A program made the translations under genes and the position numbers. Positions 56,594 to 64,000 of a DNA stretch of 64,000 bases are shown piece after piece. This stretch comes from Archangium_A sp035910535 (GTDB lineage Bacteria > Myxococcota > Myxococcia > Myxococcales > Myxococcaceae): contig JAMHXF010000072.1 in assembly GCA_035910535.1 (NCBI GenBank), positions 1 through 64,000 of the forward strand. Direction: 5' to 3'. The number at the start of each line of letters is the position of its first letter. Positions within the stretch are counted from its first letter, which is position 1. The notes beneath the pieces are model-generated. The model did not search any database. It was given only the letters and a program-made list of their open reading frames with translations, and was not told the origin of the DNA.

Positions 56594-58254
56594 AGCACCT
56601 TCGCGTGCTCGGCCGGCGTGCGCACTTCGACTTCGCGCTCGATGACGCGGCCCAGGCGCAGCAGCAACGGCTCTTCATACGGCCGCCCCATGAGGTGCAC
56701 GCCCACCGGCAGGCCGGCCTTGTCGAAGCCCGCAGGCACCGACAGCGCGGGGAAGCCCGTGAGGTTCGCCACGCGAATGAAGCGCATCAACGCGTCGACG
56801 ACCGGCAGGTTCGATTCACCGTCGGGCAGCGACGCCTCGGGAATGGGCGGCGCGGTGATGGCCGTGGTCGGCGTCACCACCGCGTCGCACGTCGAGAAGA
56901 TGCGCAGCCAGTCGCGCGTCATCGCGTGGCGGTGCCGCAGCGCGTGCACGTAGTCGGTGCCGCGGAAGTGCTGACCGATGGCGAGGTTGGTGCGCGAGTC
57001 GAGCCCGAAGCGCGTGACGTCGGCGTCAATCTGCTCGCGCATGGCCTGCGCCATCTCACTCAAGATGAGGCACGAGTGCGTCCACAGCACGGTGTTCAAG
57101 TCGGGGCCGTCGATTTCCACCACCGTCGCGCCGGCGCGCTTCAGCGACTCGACGGCGGCGCGCGACTTCGCCACCACGTCGGCCTCCGCGTCGTCGAACC
57201 ACGCCGGGCAGATGCCGAGCCGCACGCCCGCGAGCGACCCACGCGCCAGCCCGTCGAGGTGCGGAGGCGGCTGCAGCTTCGAGATGAGGTCGTGGGAATC
57301 GGCGCCCGCGAGCAACGCGTACATCGCCGCCACGTCGTCGACGCTCAGGCCCATGGGGCCCACGTGGCCCACGTTCCAGCACAGCGGAGGCACGCCGGTT
57401 TCAGGGATGCGGCCCCACGTCGCCTTGAGCCCCACGATGCCGCACAGCGCTGCGGGAATTCGAATGGAGCCGCCACCGTCGGCGCCGATGCTCAGCGGCG
57501 CGAGGCCCGCAGCGACGACGGCCCCTGACGCGCTCGAGCTGCCGCCGGTGATGTGTTTTCGGTTCCACGGGTTGCGCGCGGCGCCGTGCCACGGGTTGAG
57601 CCCGATGGGGTTGATGCCGATTTCATTCATGTTGGCCTTGCCCAGGATGATGGCTCCGGCGGCCTTGAGTCGGGCGGCGACGGTCGAATCGGTCGTCGCC
57701 ACTTCGGTGCGGAAGCGCGTGCCCAGCGTGGTGACGAAGCCGGCGAGGTCGACCTCGTCTTTGAGCACCACCGGCACCCCGTCGAGCACGCTCAACGGCG
57801 CGCCTGCACGGTGCCGCTTCGACGACGCGTCGGCGGCCGCGAGCACCTCTTCCTGCTTGCGCGAAATGAAGAGCCCGAGGCGCTCGTCTCGCCCGTCGAG
57901 GCGCTCGATTTCGGCGTGCACCTTGCGAATGATGACCAGCGGGTCTGCGCCGTCGCGGTACGCCTTGACGAAGGCCGAGACCGTTTCGCGCGAGCCGGTG
58001 GCTGAAGACGAAATGGCGCTCGCGGCCTGCTCGACCGCCGTGCCCGTCGAGGCGGGCGGCGCCGGGTGCGGCAGCGGTAACTGCAGCGGAGGCGCGTCAC
58101 CGGGGCTCGTCTCACGCCACCGCTCGATGCCGCTGTCTCTGACCAGCTTTTCGAGCAGCACCGGGCCGACCCTGCTCTCGAGCGCACTGACGAAGGCCTT
58201 CAACGCGAGGCCCGCAACCCGGGGCGCTTTCACTTCTTCACGGCGGTAGCTCAT
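56590..58254 (-). CDS. Amidase-signature family hydrolase
   Basis: A 554-residue enzyme. The Ser-cisSer-Lys triad is visible: Lys in PVVLKDEVD, the middle Ser in GADGGGSIRIPA, and the nucleophile Ser in the same GGSI segment, with the Gly/Ser-rich stretch HITGGSSSASGAVVAAG before it. The ~100 residues before the core are an extra N-terminal part. Related to GatA and fatty-acid amide hydrolase-like enzymes; no gatB or gatC is adjacent, so a stand-alone amidase is likely. It is first of a two-gene unit with the Imm33-like gene. Confidence 0.9.
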   Translation of the reverse strand: MSYRREEVKAPRVAGLALKAFVSALESRVGPVLLEKLVRDSGIERWRETSPGDAPPLQLPLPHPAPPASTGTAVEQAASAISSSATGSRETVSAFVKAYRDGADPLVIIRKVHAEIERLDGRDERLGLFISRKQEEVLAAADASSKRHRAGAPLSVLDGVPVVLKDEVDLAGFVTTLGTRFRTEVATTDSTVAARLKAAGAIILGKANMNEIGINPIGLNPWHGAARNPWNRKHITGGSSSASGAVVAAGLAPLSIGADGGGSIRIPAALCGIVGLKATWGRIPETGVPPLCWNVGHVGPMGLSVDDVAAMYALLAGADSHDLISKLQPPPHLDGLARGSLAGVRLGICPAWFDDAEADVVAKSRAAVESLKRAGATVVEIDGPDLNTVLWTHSCLILSEMAQAMREQIDADVTRFGLDSRTNLAIGQHFRGTDYVHALRHRHAMTRDWLRIFSTCDAVVTPTTAITAPPIPEASLPDGESNLPVVDALMRFIRVANLTGFPALSVPAGFDKAGLPVGVHLMGRPYEEPLLLRLGRVIEREVEVRTPAEHAKVL

Positions 58255-58314
58255 GGGCCCGCCAACCTACCCCCCGTGGTGAATTTTTCAGCGCGCCTTC
58301 GCGTCGGTGCGCGC

Positions 58315-58761
58315 ATGAACAACACACTCCTCGGCATCGCAGTGGCGGCGGTCGTCTTCGGCGCGCAGGTGGCGAGCGCACAGGACTGCGGGCCGCAGCC
58401 TTCGTACGCGCCGGCCGGTCAGAACTTCCAGTCAGGTCGCTACGAGTTGCAGACCGTGCAGCAATGGGTCCCCGGCGGCCAGCAGCAGGTGTGGGTTGAA
58501 GGCACCTGCCAGCAGGGCGGCGGGCGCGGTCGCTGGGGTCGCGGCGGCGGGCGTCAGTGGCAGCAGCGCTGCACGCAGGGCTCGTACCGCACCGTCTACA
58601 CCGCCGGTCACTACGAGACGCGCCAGACCTGGGTGTGGGTCGCTCACCAGTACGCGCCGCCTCCGCCGCGGCAGTACAACCCGTACCAGAACTCGTACGG
58701 CCCGCGCGGTGGTGTGCGCGTTCGCGGTGGCAACGGCCACGTCGCCGTCAGCGTGTACTGA
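58315..58761 (+). CDS. Secreted Gly/Gln/Tyr-rich hypothetical protein
   Basis: A 148-residue exported protein; signal peptide MNNTLLGIAVAAVVFGAQVASA. The mature part is rich in Gly, Gln, Arg, Tyr and Val, with a GGGRGRWGRGGGRQW tract and two or three Cys (DCGPQP, GTCQQGG, RCTQGS), and YETRQTWVWVAHQYAPPPP. Basic, low-complexity, possibly a cell-wall or nucleic-acid-binding surface protein. Own terminator downstream. No family recognised. The 60-base gap upstream is divergent with the amidase. Confidence 0.68.
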   Translation: MNNTLLGIAVAAVVFGAQVASAQDCGPQPSYAPAGQNFQSGRYELQTVQQWVPGGQQQVWVEGTCQQGGGRGRWGRGGGRQWQQRCTQGSYRTVYTAGHYETRQTWVWVAHQYAPPPPRQYNPYQNSYGPRGGVRVRGGNGHVAVSVY

Positions 58762-58790
58762 TTCCCCATCGCGGTTGATGGAGGGCCCGG

Positions 58791-58818
58791 CGCCTCATTC
58801 CTCAACGGGAATGGGGCG
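58791..58818 (+). terminator. Hairpin after the Gly/Gln-rich gene
   Basis: An 11-bp stem (CGCCTCATTCC / GGAATGGGGCG, one T:G wobble) with loop TCAACG, 29 bases past the stop, followed by TTGGCGTTTCTC. Separates it from the second MacA gene. Confidence 0.6.
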
Positions 58819-58882
58819 TTGGCGTTTCTCACGGTTTACCTTTCCCGCGTGTCAGGTGTTCGAAACGGAAGGGAGACGCTTC

Positions 58883-60091
58883 ATGAAGCGCGCGTTGTTC
58901 ATCGGTTTGGGGCTCGTCGTGGTGCTGGGCGGCGCCGGCTTCTTCTGGAGCCGCAGCAAGGCCACGCCGGCGCAGCCACAGTTCGTCACCAGCGCGGTGT
59001 CTCGTGGCGACATCACCTCCCGCGTCACGGCGACGGGCACGCTCTCGGCGCTGGTCACGGTTCAGGTCGGTACGCAGGTCTCGGGGCGCATTCAGTCGCT
59101 GTCGGCCGACTTCAACTCGACAGTGAAGAAGGGGCAGGTGCTCGCGAAGCTCGACCCGGAGCTCTTCAACGCGGCGCTGGCGCAGGCTTCGGCGAATGAG
59201 CGCGCGGCGCAGGCCAACGTGACCAAAGCCAAAGCGCAGGCCATTGAGTCGCAGCGCGCGCTGGAGCGCACCACCGAGCTCTCGAAGCGCGACTTCGTGG
59301 CGAAGGCCGAGCTCGACACCGCGCAGGCTGCGTTCGACGTGGCGAAGGCGAACATCGAAGCGGCTGAGGCCTCGCTGGCTCAATCGCGCGCGCAACGGCA
59401 ACAGGCGCAGGTGAACCTCGCGTACACGACCGTCACCTCGCCCATCGACGGCACCATCATCAGCCGCGCGGTCGACGTGGGGCAGACGGTCGCCGCGTCG
59501 TTGCAGTCACCGACGCTCTTCACCATCGCCGAGAACCTCACGCGCATGCAGGTCGACACCAGCGTGGCCGAGGCCGACGTCGGCAAGTTGAAGGAGGGCC
59601 TCGACGCGACCTTCACCGTCGACGCGTTCCCCGCGCGGCGCTTCGTGGGGCGCGTTCGACAGATTCGTTACGCGGCGACGGTGGTCTCGAACGTGGTGAC
59701 CTACGCGGCCATCATCGACGTCGAGAACCCCGAGCTGTTGCTGCGCCCGGGCATGACGGCCAACGTCACCTTCGTCACGCAGGAGGCCAACGACGTGGTG
59801 AAGGTGCCCAACGCGGCGCTGCGGTTCCGCCTCGAGCCCGCCGGAACGATGGACGGCGTGGCGCCGCCTCCGCCCGGCACGCGGGTGGTGACGGTGCTGC
59901 GTGAAGGGCGGCCAGAGCGCGTCGCCGTCGTCACCGGGCTCACCGACGGCAGCTTCACCGAGGTCGTCAGCGGGCTTCAGGCCGGCGACGTGGTGGTGAC
60001 TGACAAGCTGGGCGCGGCGGGCGCGATGCCCGGCGGTGGTGGCGGGCGCCAGGGCCAGGGCGGCCCTCCGGGCATGGGGAGGATTCTCTAG
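58883..60091 (+). CDS. MacA-like periplasmic adaptor (second copy)
   Basis: A 402-residue HlyD/MacA-type adaptor. GGAAGGGAGA gives a strong ribosome site before the ATG. N-terminal membrane anchor (about 5-22, LFIGLGLVVVLGGAGFFW; no lipobox, unlike the first copy), lipoyl halves (GQVLAKLDPELFNAAL; TVTSPIDGTIISRAVDVGQTV), alpha-hairpin about 100-170, then barrel and membrane-proximal domains, and a Gly-rich tail (GGGGGRQGQGG). Very similar to the protein at 3298-4470. It precedes its ATPase by 4 bases. No TolC gene follows, so it may use the channel of the first set. Confidence 0.93.
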   Translation: MKRALFIGLGLVVVLGGAGFFWSRSKATPAQPQFVTSAVSRGDITSRVTATGTLSALVTVQVGTQVSGRIQSLSADFNSTVKKGQVLAKLDPELFNAALAQASANERAAQANVTKAKAQAIESQRALERTTELSKRDFVAKAELDTAQAAFDVAKANIEAAEASLAQSRAQRQQAQVNLAYTTVTSPIDGTIISRAVDVGQTVAASLQSPTLFTIAENLTRMQVDTSVAEADVGKLKEGLDATFTVDAFPARRFVGRVRQIRYAATVVSNVVTYAAIIDVENPELLLRPGMTANVTFVTQEANDVVKVPNAALRFRLEPAGTMDGVAPPPPGTRVVTVLREGRPERVAVVTGLTDGSFTEVVSGLQAGDVVVTDKLGAAGAMPGGGGGRQGQGGPPGMGRIL

Positions 60092-60095
60092 CGTC

Positions 60096-60803
60096 ATGGC
60101 GCTGCTCGAGCTCGACGACGTGCACCGCGTCTACAACCTCGGTGACAACGAAGTTCGCGCGCTCGACGGCGTGAGCCTGCGCGTGGAGCGCGGTGAGTTC
60201 GTCGCCATCATGGGCTCGTCGGGCTCCGGCAAGAGCACCATGATGAACATCATCGGCTGTCTCGACCGCCCTTCGTCAGGCGCCTACCGACTCAATGGTG
60301 AAGAGGTCTCGCAGAAGTCGCGCGCGGAGCTCGCCATCACGCGCAATCGAACGCTGGGCTTCGTCTTTCAGAGCTTCAACCTGCTCTCGCGGACGACGGC
60401 GCTCGAGAACGTCGAGCTCCCCCTGCTGTACGGCGGCGTGAAGTCGGCGGCGGAGCGGGCGCGGCGCGCGAAGGAGTCGCTGGAGCGCGTCGGCCTCGGC
60501 GCGCGGCTCGACCATCTTCCCAATCAACTCTCGGGTGGTCAGCAGCAGCGCGTGGCCATCGCGCGGGCGCTCGTGAACAAGCCGCCGCTGTTGCTCGCCG
60601 ACGAGCCCACCGGCGCGTTGGACTCAAAGACCAGCGTCGAGGTGATGACGCTGTTGTCGGGGCTCTCGTCTGAAGGCATCACCGTGGTGCTGGTGACGCA
60701 TGAGCCCGACATGGCGGCGTGGGCGCGGCGCGTGTTGACGATGAAAGACGGTCGGCTGGTGAGCGACGTCACGCAGGTACCGCAGACCACGGGAGCCGCC
60801 TGA
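60096..60803 (+). CDS. MacB/LolD-type ABC ATP-binding protein (second copy)
   Basis: A 235-residue ATPase: Walker A GSSGSGKST, Q-loop FVFQSFNLL, signature LSGGQQQR, Walker B LLLADEPTGALD, switch His in VTHEPD. Paralogue of 2583-3296 (shared LGDNEVRALDGVSL-like and EKSRAELAITRNR-like stretches). ATG 4 bases after the adaptor stop. Confidence 0.94.
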   Translation: MALLELDDVHRVYNLGDNEVRALDGVSLRVERGEFVAIMGSSGSGKSTMMNIIGCLDRPSSGAYRLNGEEVSQKSRAELAITRNRTLGFVFQSFNLLSRTTALENVELPLLYGGVKSAAERARRAKESLERVGLGARLDHLPNQLSGGQQQRVAIARALVNKPPLLLADEPTGALDSKTSVEVMTLLSGLSSEGITVVLVTHEPDMAAWARRVLTMKDGRLVSDVTQVPQTTGAA

Positions 60804-60804
60804 C

Positions 60805-62034
60805 ATGGGCCCGCTGCAGACACTTCGGCTCGCGCTCAAGGCGCTGCGGCGCAACCTGCTGCGCAGCTTCCTCACGGCGCTCGGCATCATCATTGGCGTG
60901 GCGGCGGTCATCGCCATGGTGTCGATTGGCGAAGGCGCGCGGCGCCGCGTCGAGGCGTCGTTCGCGTCCATGGGCACCAACCTGCTCATCATCATGCCGG
61001 GCTCGAGCATGTCGGGCGGCGCGCGGGGTGGCTTCGGCTCTCAACCGACGCTGACGCGCGACGACCTGCGCGCCATCGGCTCGGAGCTGTCGATGGTCGA
61101 CGCTGCCGCGCCGGATCTCCGCGTCGGCGCGCAGCTGCAGAGCGAAGAGCAGAACTGGGCGACCAGCGTGCGCGGCACCACACCTTCGTTCTTCCGAATT
61201 CGTCAGTGGAACGTCGCGCAGGGCGTGTCGCTCAGCGACTCCGACGTCGACTCGGGCGCGAAGGTCGTGGTGCTGGGTGCGACGGTGGCTGAAAAGCTCT
61301 TCGGCTCTGCGCGCGACTCAGTGGGGCAGCTGGTGCGCATCAAGGGCGTGCCGTTTCAGGTCGTCGGCGTGCTCGAAAAGAAGGGCCAGAGCTCCAACGG
61401 TCAAGACAACGACGACACGGCCATCGTGCCGCTCTCGACGTACCTCTCTCGCTTGAGCCCGGCGCTGGGTCGCTACCTCCCGGGGCCGATTCTCGTCAGC
61501 GCGGTGAGCCCCGAGGCCGTGCCGACGGCGATGTCTCAGGTGACCGCGTTGCTCCGCGAGCGGCACCGCATCGCGCCCGGCGCCGAAGACGACTTCAACA
61601 TTCGCAACCTCGCGGAGGTCGCGAGCGCTCAGCAAGAAGGCGCCGATACGCTCTCGTCTTTGCTGGCCAGCATCGCGGCGGTCTCGCTGCTGGTCGGCGG
61701 CATCGGCATCATGAACATCATGTTGGTCAGCGTGACGGAGCGGACGCGCGAAATCGGCATTCGTATGGCCGTCGGCGCCACGCCCGGGCAGGTGCTGGCG
61801 CAGTTCCTCGCCGAGGCCCTCACGCTCTCGTTGCTGGGCGGGCTCATCGGCGTGGTGGCCGGGGTGCTCATCGCGCAGCAGCTCTCGAGCAGCTTCGGGT
61901 GGTCGCTGTACGTGCGCAGCGACGTCATCGTGGTCGCGACGGTCTTCAGCGGCCTGGTCGGCGTCGGGTTCGGGTTGTACCCCGCGCTCAAGGCCAGCCG
62001 AATGGACCCGATTACCGCGCTGCGGTTCGAGTGA
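60805..62034 (+). CDS. MacB-type ABC permease (second copy)
   Basis: A 409-residue permease, same length as its paralogue at 1349-2578: first helix about 20-41 (TALGIIIGVAAVIAMV), periplasmic domain, then three helices with TERTREIGIRMAVGATPGQ. Identical start (MGPLQT) and end (SRMDPITALRFE). It follows the ATPase gene with a one-base gap. Confidence 0.94.
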   Translation: MGPLQTLRLALKALRRNLLRSFLTALGIIIGVAAVIAMVSIGEGARRRVEASFASMGTNLLIIMPGSSMSGGARGGFGSQPTLTRDDLRAIGSELSMVDAAAPDLRVGAQLQSEEQNWATSVRGTTPSFFRIRQWNVAQGVSLSDSDVDSGAKVVVLGATVAEKLFGSARDSVGQLVRIKGVPFQVVGVLEKKGQSSNGQDNDDTAIVPLSTYLSRLSPALGRYLPGPILVSAVSPEAVPTAMSQVTALLRERHRIAPGAEDDFNIRNLAEVASAQQEGADTLSSLLASIAAVSLLVGGIGIMNIMLVSVTERTREIGIRMAVGATPGQVLAQFLAEALTLSLLGGLIGVVAGVLIAQQLSSSFGWSLYVRSDVIVVATVFSGLVGVGFGLYPALKASRMDPITALRFE

Positions 62035-62056
62035 GTCCGCGCTAGAACCGTCGGCG

Positions 62057-64000
62057 GTGTCCTTCCCCGCCCACAGGCCTGTCGCCGTGTTGCCGCTCGA
62101 TGGCGCCCGGCGGCCCCGATTGCTCTCGCTCCTCGCTGCGGCCGGCGTACCCGTCGCTGACACGTTGGGCCCCGAGCTCGACGTGGCCATCATCGACCTC
62201 GAGGCGGCTGGTGCCGCGCACGCGCAGGTCGAGCTGACGGCGTTGGCTCCGCGCGCGGCCGTGCTGGGCATCACCACGCCGCAGCCGTCGATTGACGCCG
62301 TCGTGCTGGAGGTCGTCGCGCCGCAGGCCGTCGAGTTCGAGCTCGTGCCCCGGCTCTCTCACCTGCGCGCGCGGCTGGCGACGTTGAAAGAAGCGCAGCA
62401 GCGACAGCGTGATCTGCAGGTGCTGCTCGAGCTGACCGCGCGCTACGCCGAGGCCTCCGACGTCAACGAGCTGTTCCACGACGTCACGCGGCGCCTCGCT
62501 GAAGAGCTGCAGATTGACCGCGTCGCGTTGGTGGTCGTAGATGGCGAGCGCGGTGAAGGCACCATCATCGCGGCGAGCGACGATGCGGGGCTCACAGATC
62601 ACAAGATCGATCTCGCGCGGTACCCGGAGGTCCGCGAGGTGCTGCGCACCGGCAAGCCCGTCATCGTCGAAGACGCGCCCTCGCACCCGTTGCTGGAAGA
62701 CGTGAAGGCCACCGTCGCCGCGCGCGGCATTCGCAACCTCGCGGCGCTGCCGTTGGCGGTGCGTGGTCAGGTGCAGGGCATTCTGCTGCTGCGGCGTTCG
62801 GCCGTCGGGCCGTTCAACCCGCGCGAGGTCGAGTTCCTCACCACCGTCGCGCACGCCACGGCCGTCGCCTTCCGCAACGTGCGTCAGCTCGAGCGCATTC
62901 GCAGCCAGCGCGAAAAAGAAAAGTCAGCGCGCATCGCCGCCGAGGAGCGCGTGGCGGAAATGAAGCGCTACGCCGCGTACTTCGACCACCTGTCTGACGG
63001 CGTGGCCATCGTCGACGCGCGCGCGTGCGTGCTCTCGCTGAACCCGGCGGGGCAGGCGCTGCTCGACGTGAGCGACGCCGAGGCCGAAGGCAAACACATC
63101 AACACGTTGACGAACCCGAACGACGAAGCGCTGTGGCTCGACGTGCTCTTCGCGGTTTCACGCGGCAACACGCGCAACGACGTCGACATTCACGCGCGCA
63201 CGGGCACGGGGCGAAAACTGACGCTGTCGGTTTCAGCCGCGCAGCTCAAAGGTGATGCGGGCGACGGCGTGGCGATCCTCACCATGCGCGACGTCACGCT
63301 GCAGCGGCAGATGGCCGACGAGCTGCGGTCGACGACCGACTTCCTCGAGCGCCTCATCGACAGCTCCGTCGACGCCATCATCTCGGCCGACATGAAGGGC
63401 AACATCATTCTCTTCAACAAGGCCGCCGAGGCCATCTGCGGTTACCGCAGCGAAGACGTCATCGGGAAGCTGCACGTCACCCAGCTCTACCCCGACGGGC
63501 TCGCGCGCTCGTTGATGCATAAGCTGCGCTCGGGCGACTTCGGCGGGCCGGGGCGCCTGTCGTCGAGCCGCGCTGAAATCATCGCGCGCACCGGTGAGCG
63601 CATTCCGGTGAACCTCGCGGCGTCCATCATCTACGAGGGCAATCGTGAGACCGCGACCGTGGGCCTGTTCACCGACCTGCGAGATCGCATCTCTCTCGAG
63701 CGCAAGCTGACTGACGCCGAAGCGCGGCTGCTCGAGAGCGAAAAGAACGCCGTCATCGTCGCGCTGGCGGGCACGGCGGCGCACGAGCTCAACCAGCCGC
63801 TGACCTCGGTGATGGGCTACGCCGAACTGCTCAAGCGGAAGATCAAAGAGACCGAGCCCACGTGGCGGCCGGTCGACATCATTCATCGCGAAGCGGAGCG
63901 CATGGCGGAGATCGTGAAGAAGATCGGCAAGATCACCCGCTACGAGACGAAGGCCTACGTCGGCACTTCGAAGATCGTCGACCTCGACAAGGCGGCCGCG
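62057..64000 (+). CDS. GAF-PAS-PAS sensor histidine kinase, truncated by window edge
   Basis: An uninterrupted frame of 648 codons from a GTG to the window end, with no stop. Order: an N-terminal ~110-residue region resembling a degenerate receiver, a coiled-coil helix (about 110-130), GAF domain (about 135-285), a linker coiled coil, PAS domain (about 310-415), a second PAS (about 430-550), then the histidine kinase dimerisation helix with phospho-His in LAGTAAHELNQPLTSVMGYA. The catalytic ATPase domain must lie past 64000. Soluble; no membrane segment. It follows the second exporter set by 22 bases, so may be co-transcribed. Confidence 0.85.
   Translation, partial: MSFPAHRPVAVLPLDGARRPRLLSLLAAAGVPVADTLGPELDVAIIDLEAAGAAHAQVELTALAPRAAVLGITTPQPSIDAVVLEVVAPQAVEFELVPRLSHLRARLATLKEAQQRQRDLQVLLELTARYAEASDVNELFHDVTRRLAEELQIDRVALVVVDGERGEGTIIAASDDAGLTDHKIDLARYPEVREVLRTGKPVIVEDAPSHPLLEDVKATVAARGIRNLAALPLAVRGQVQGILLLRRSAVGPFNPREVEFLTTVAHATAVAFRNVRQLERIRSQREKEKSARIAAEERVAEMKRYAAYFDHLSDGVAIVDARACVLSLNPAGQALLDVSDAEAEGKHINTLTNPNDEALWLDVLFAVSRGNTRNDVDIHARTGTGRKLTLSVSAAQLKGDAGDGVAILTMRDVTLQRQMADELRSTTDFLERLIDSSVDAIISADMKGNIILFNKAAEAICGYRSEDVIGKLHVTQLYPDGLARSLMHKLRSGDFGGPGRLSSSRAEIIARTGERIPVNLAASIIYEGNRETATVGLFTDLRDRISLERKLTDAEARLLESEKNAVIVALAGTAAHELNQPLTSVMGYAELLKRKIKETEPTWRPVDIIHREAERMAEIVKKIGKITRYETKAYVGTSKIVDLDKAAA

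Overview
The window reads as a chromosomal stretch of a high-GC member of the Myxococcota, most likely the order Myxococcales. Evidence: a MYXO-CTERM-like tail on the secreted peptidase at 6611-8101, a DUF2378/TIGR02265-type protein (38564-39163) from a family essentially confined to myxobacteria, MopE-type Cys/Asp metal-binding motifs, many lipoproteins with Cys-rich or IPT/TIG repeats, a sigma54 activator beside a multi-domain kinase, and strong third-position GC. Genes are packed: no gap exceeds 300 bases, and at least ten junctions are 4-base start/stop overlaps of the NTGA type. I see no insertion sequence, prophage, CRISPR array or integrase.

Layout. 60-4470 (minus): a complete MacA-MacB-TolC style tripartite exporter. 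4558-5434: two SAF-like membrane proteins. 5495-6556: a RelA/SpoT-type alarmone synthetase. 6611-8101: secreted M15 peptidase with six W-x-D-N repeats. 8162-10504: S-adenosylhomocysteinase behind an ArsR-methyltransferase fusion (SahR-like) with a palindromic operator. 10578-13933: lipoprotein, DprE1-like flavoenzyme and PQQ-type sugar dehydrogenase. 14027-15571: GAF-PAS-adenylate cyclase. 15575-18550: MopE-like lipoprotein, PEGA protein and, divergently, a bacterial pentameric ligand-gated ion channel homologue. 18605-19860: lipoprotein and MlaC-like protein. 19972-28469 (plus): metK, PilZ, uppP, a hypothetical, a NUDIX enzyme, a TPR regulator with a broken P-loop, a transhydrogenase and a MESH1-like HD hydrolase.

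28432-31700 holds two LysR regulators with their metallo-beta-lactamase-fold and DoxX neighbours; tRNA-Phe follows. 31894-37117 (minus) is a five-gene operon: two FtsX/MacB-type permeases, a LolA-like protein, an outer-membrane barrel and an ABC ATPase. Divergent from it, 37253-40509 encodes a membrane histidine kinase, the DUF2378 protein and an NtrC-type response regulator with GAFTGA. The gap between them carries a sigma54-type -24/-12 element facing the exporter operon and two TGTCGG-N4-CCGACR palindromes exactly 21 bp apart. I propose these form one sigma54-controlled envelope-transport circuit; this is the most coherent candidate system in the window.

40483-44164 contains a barrel-like protein, a 56-residue four-Cys protein, an AraC regulator, a Rieske oxygenase and an atpG away from other ATP synthase genes. 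44292-52949 is a second candidate system: six consecutive, translationally coupled lipoprotein genes (VWA; ASH/PKD; Cys-rich with PPC; IPT/TIG; Cys-rich; a small frameshifted one). 53022-58761 holds hypotheticals, an FHA/Yip1-like protein, an Imm33-like protein and an amidase. 58883-62034 is a second MacA-MacB set, closely similar to the first but in opposite orientation and without TolC. A multidomain histidine kinase (62057 onward) runs off the right edge.
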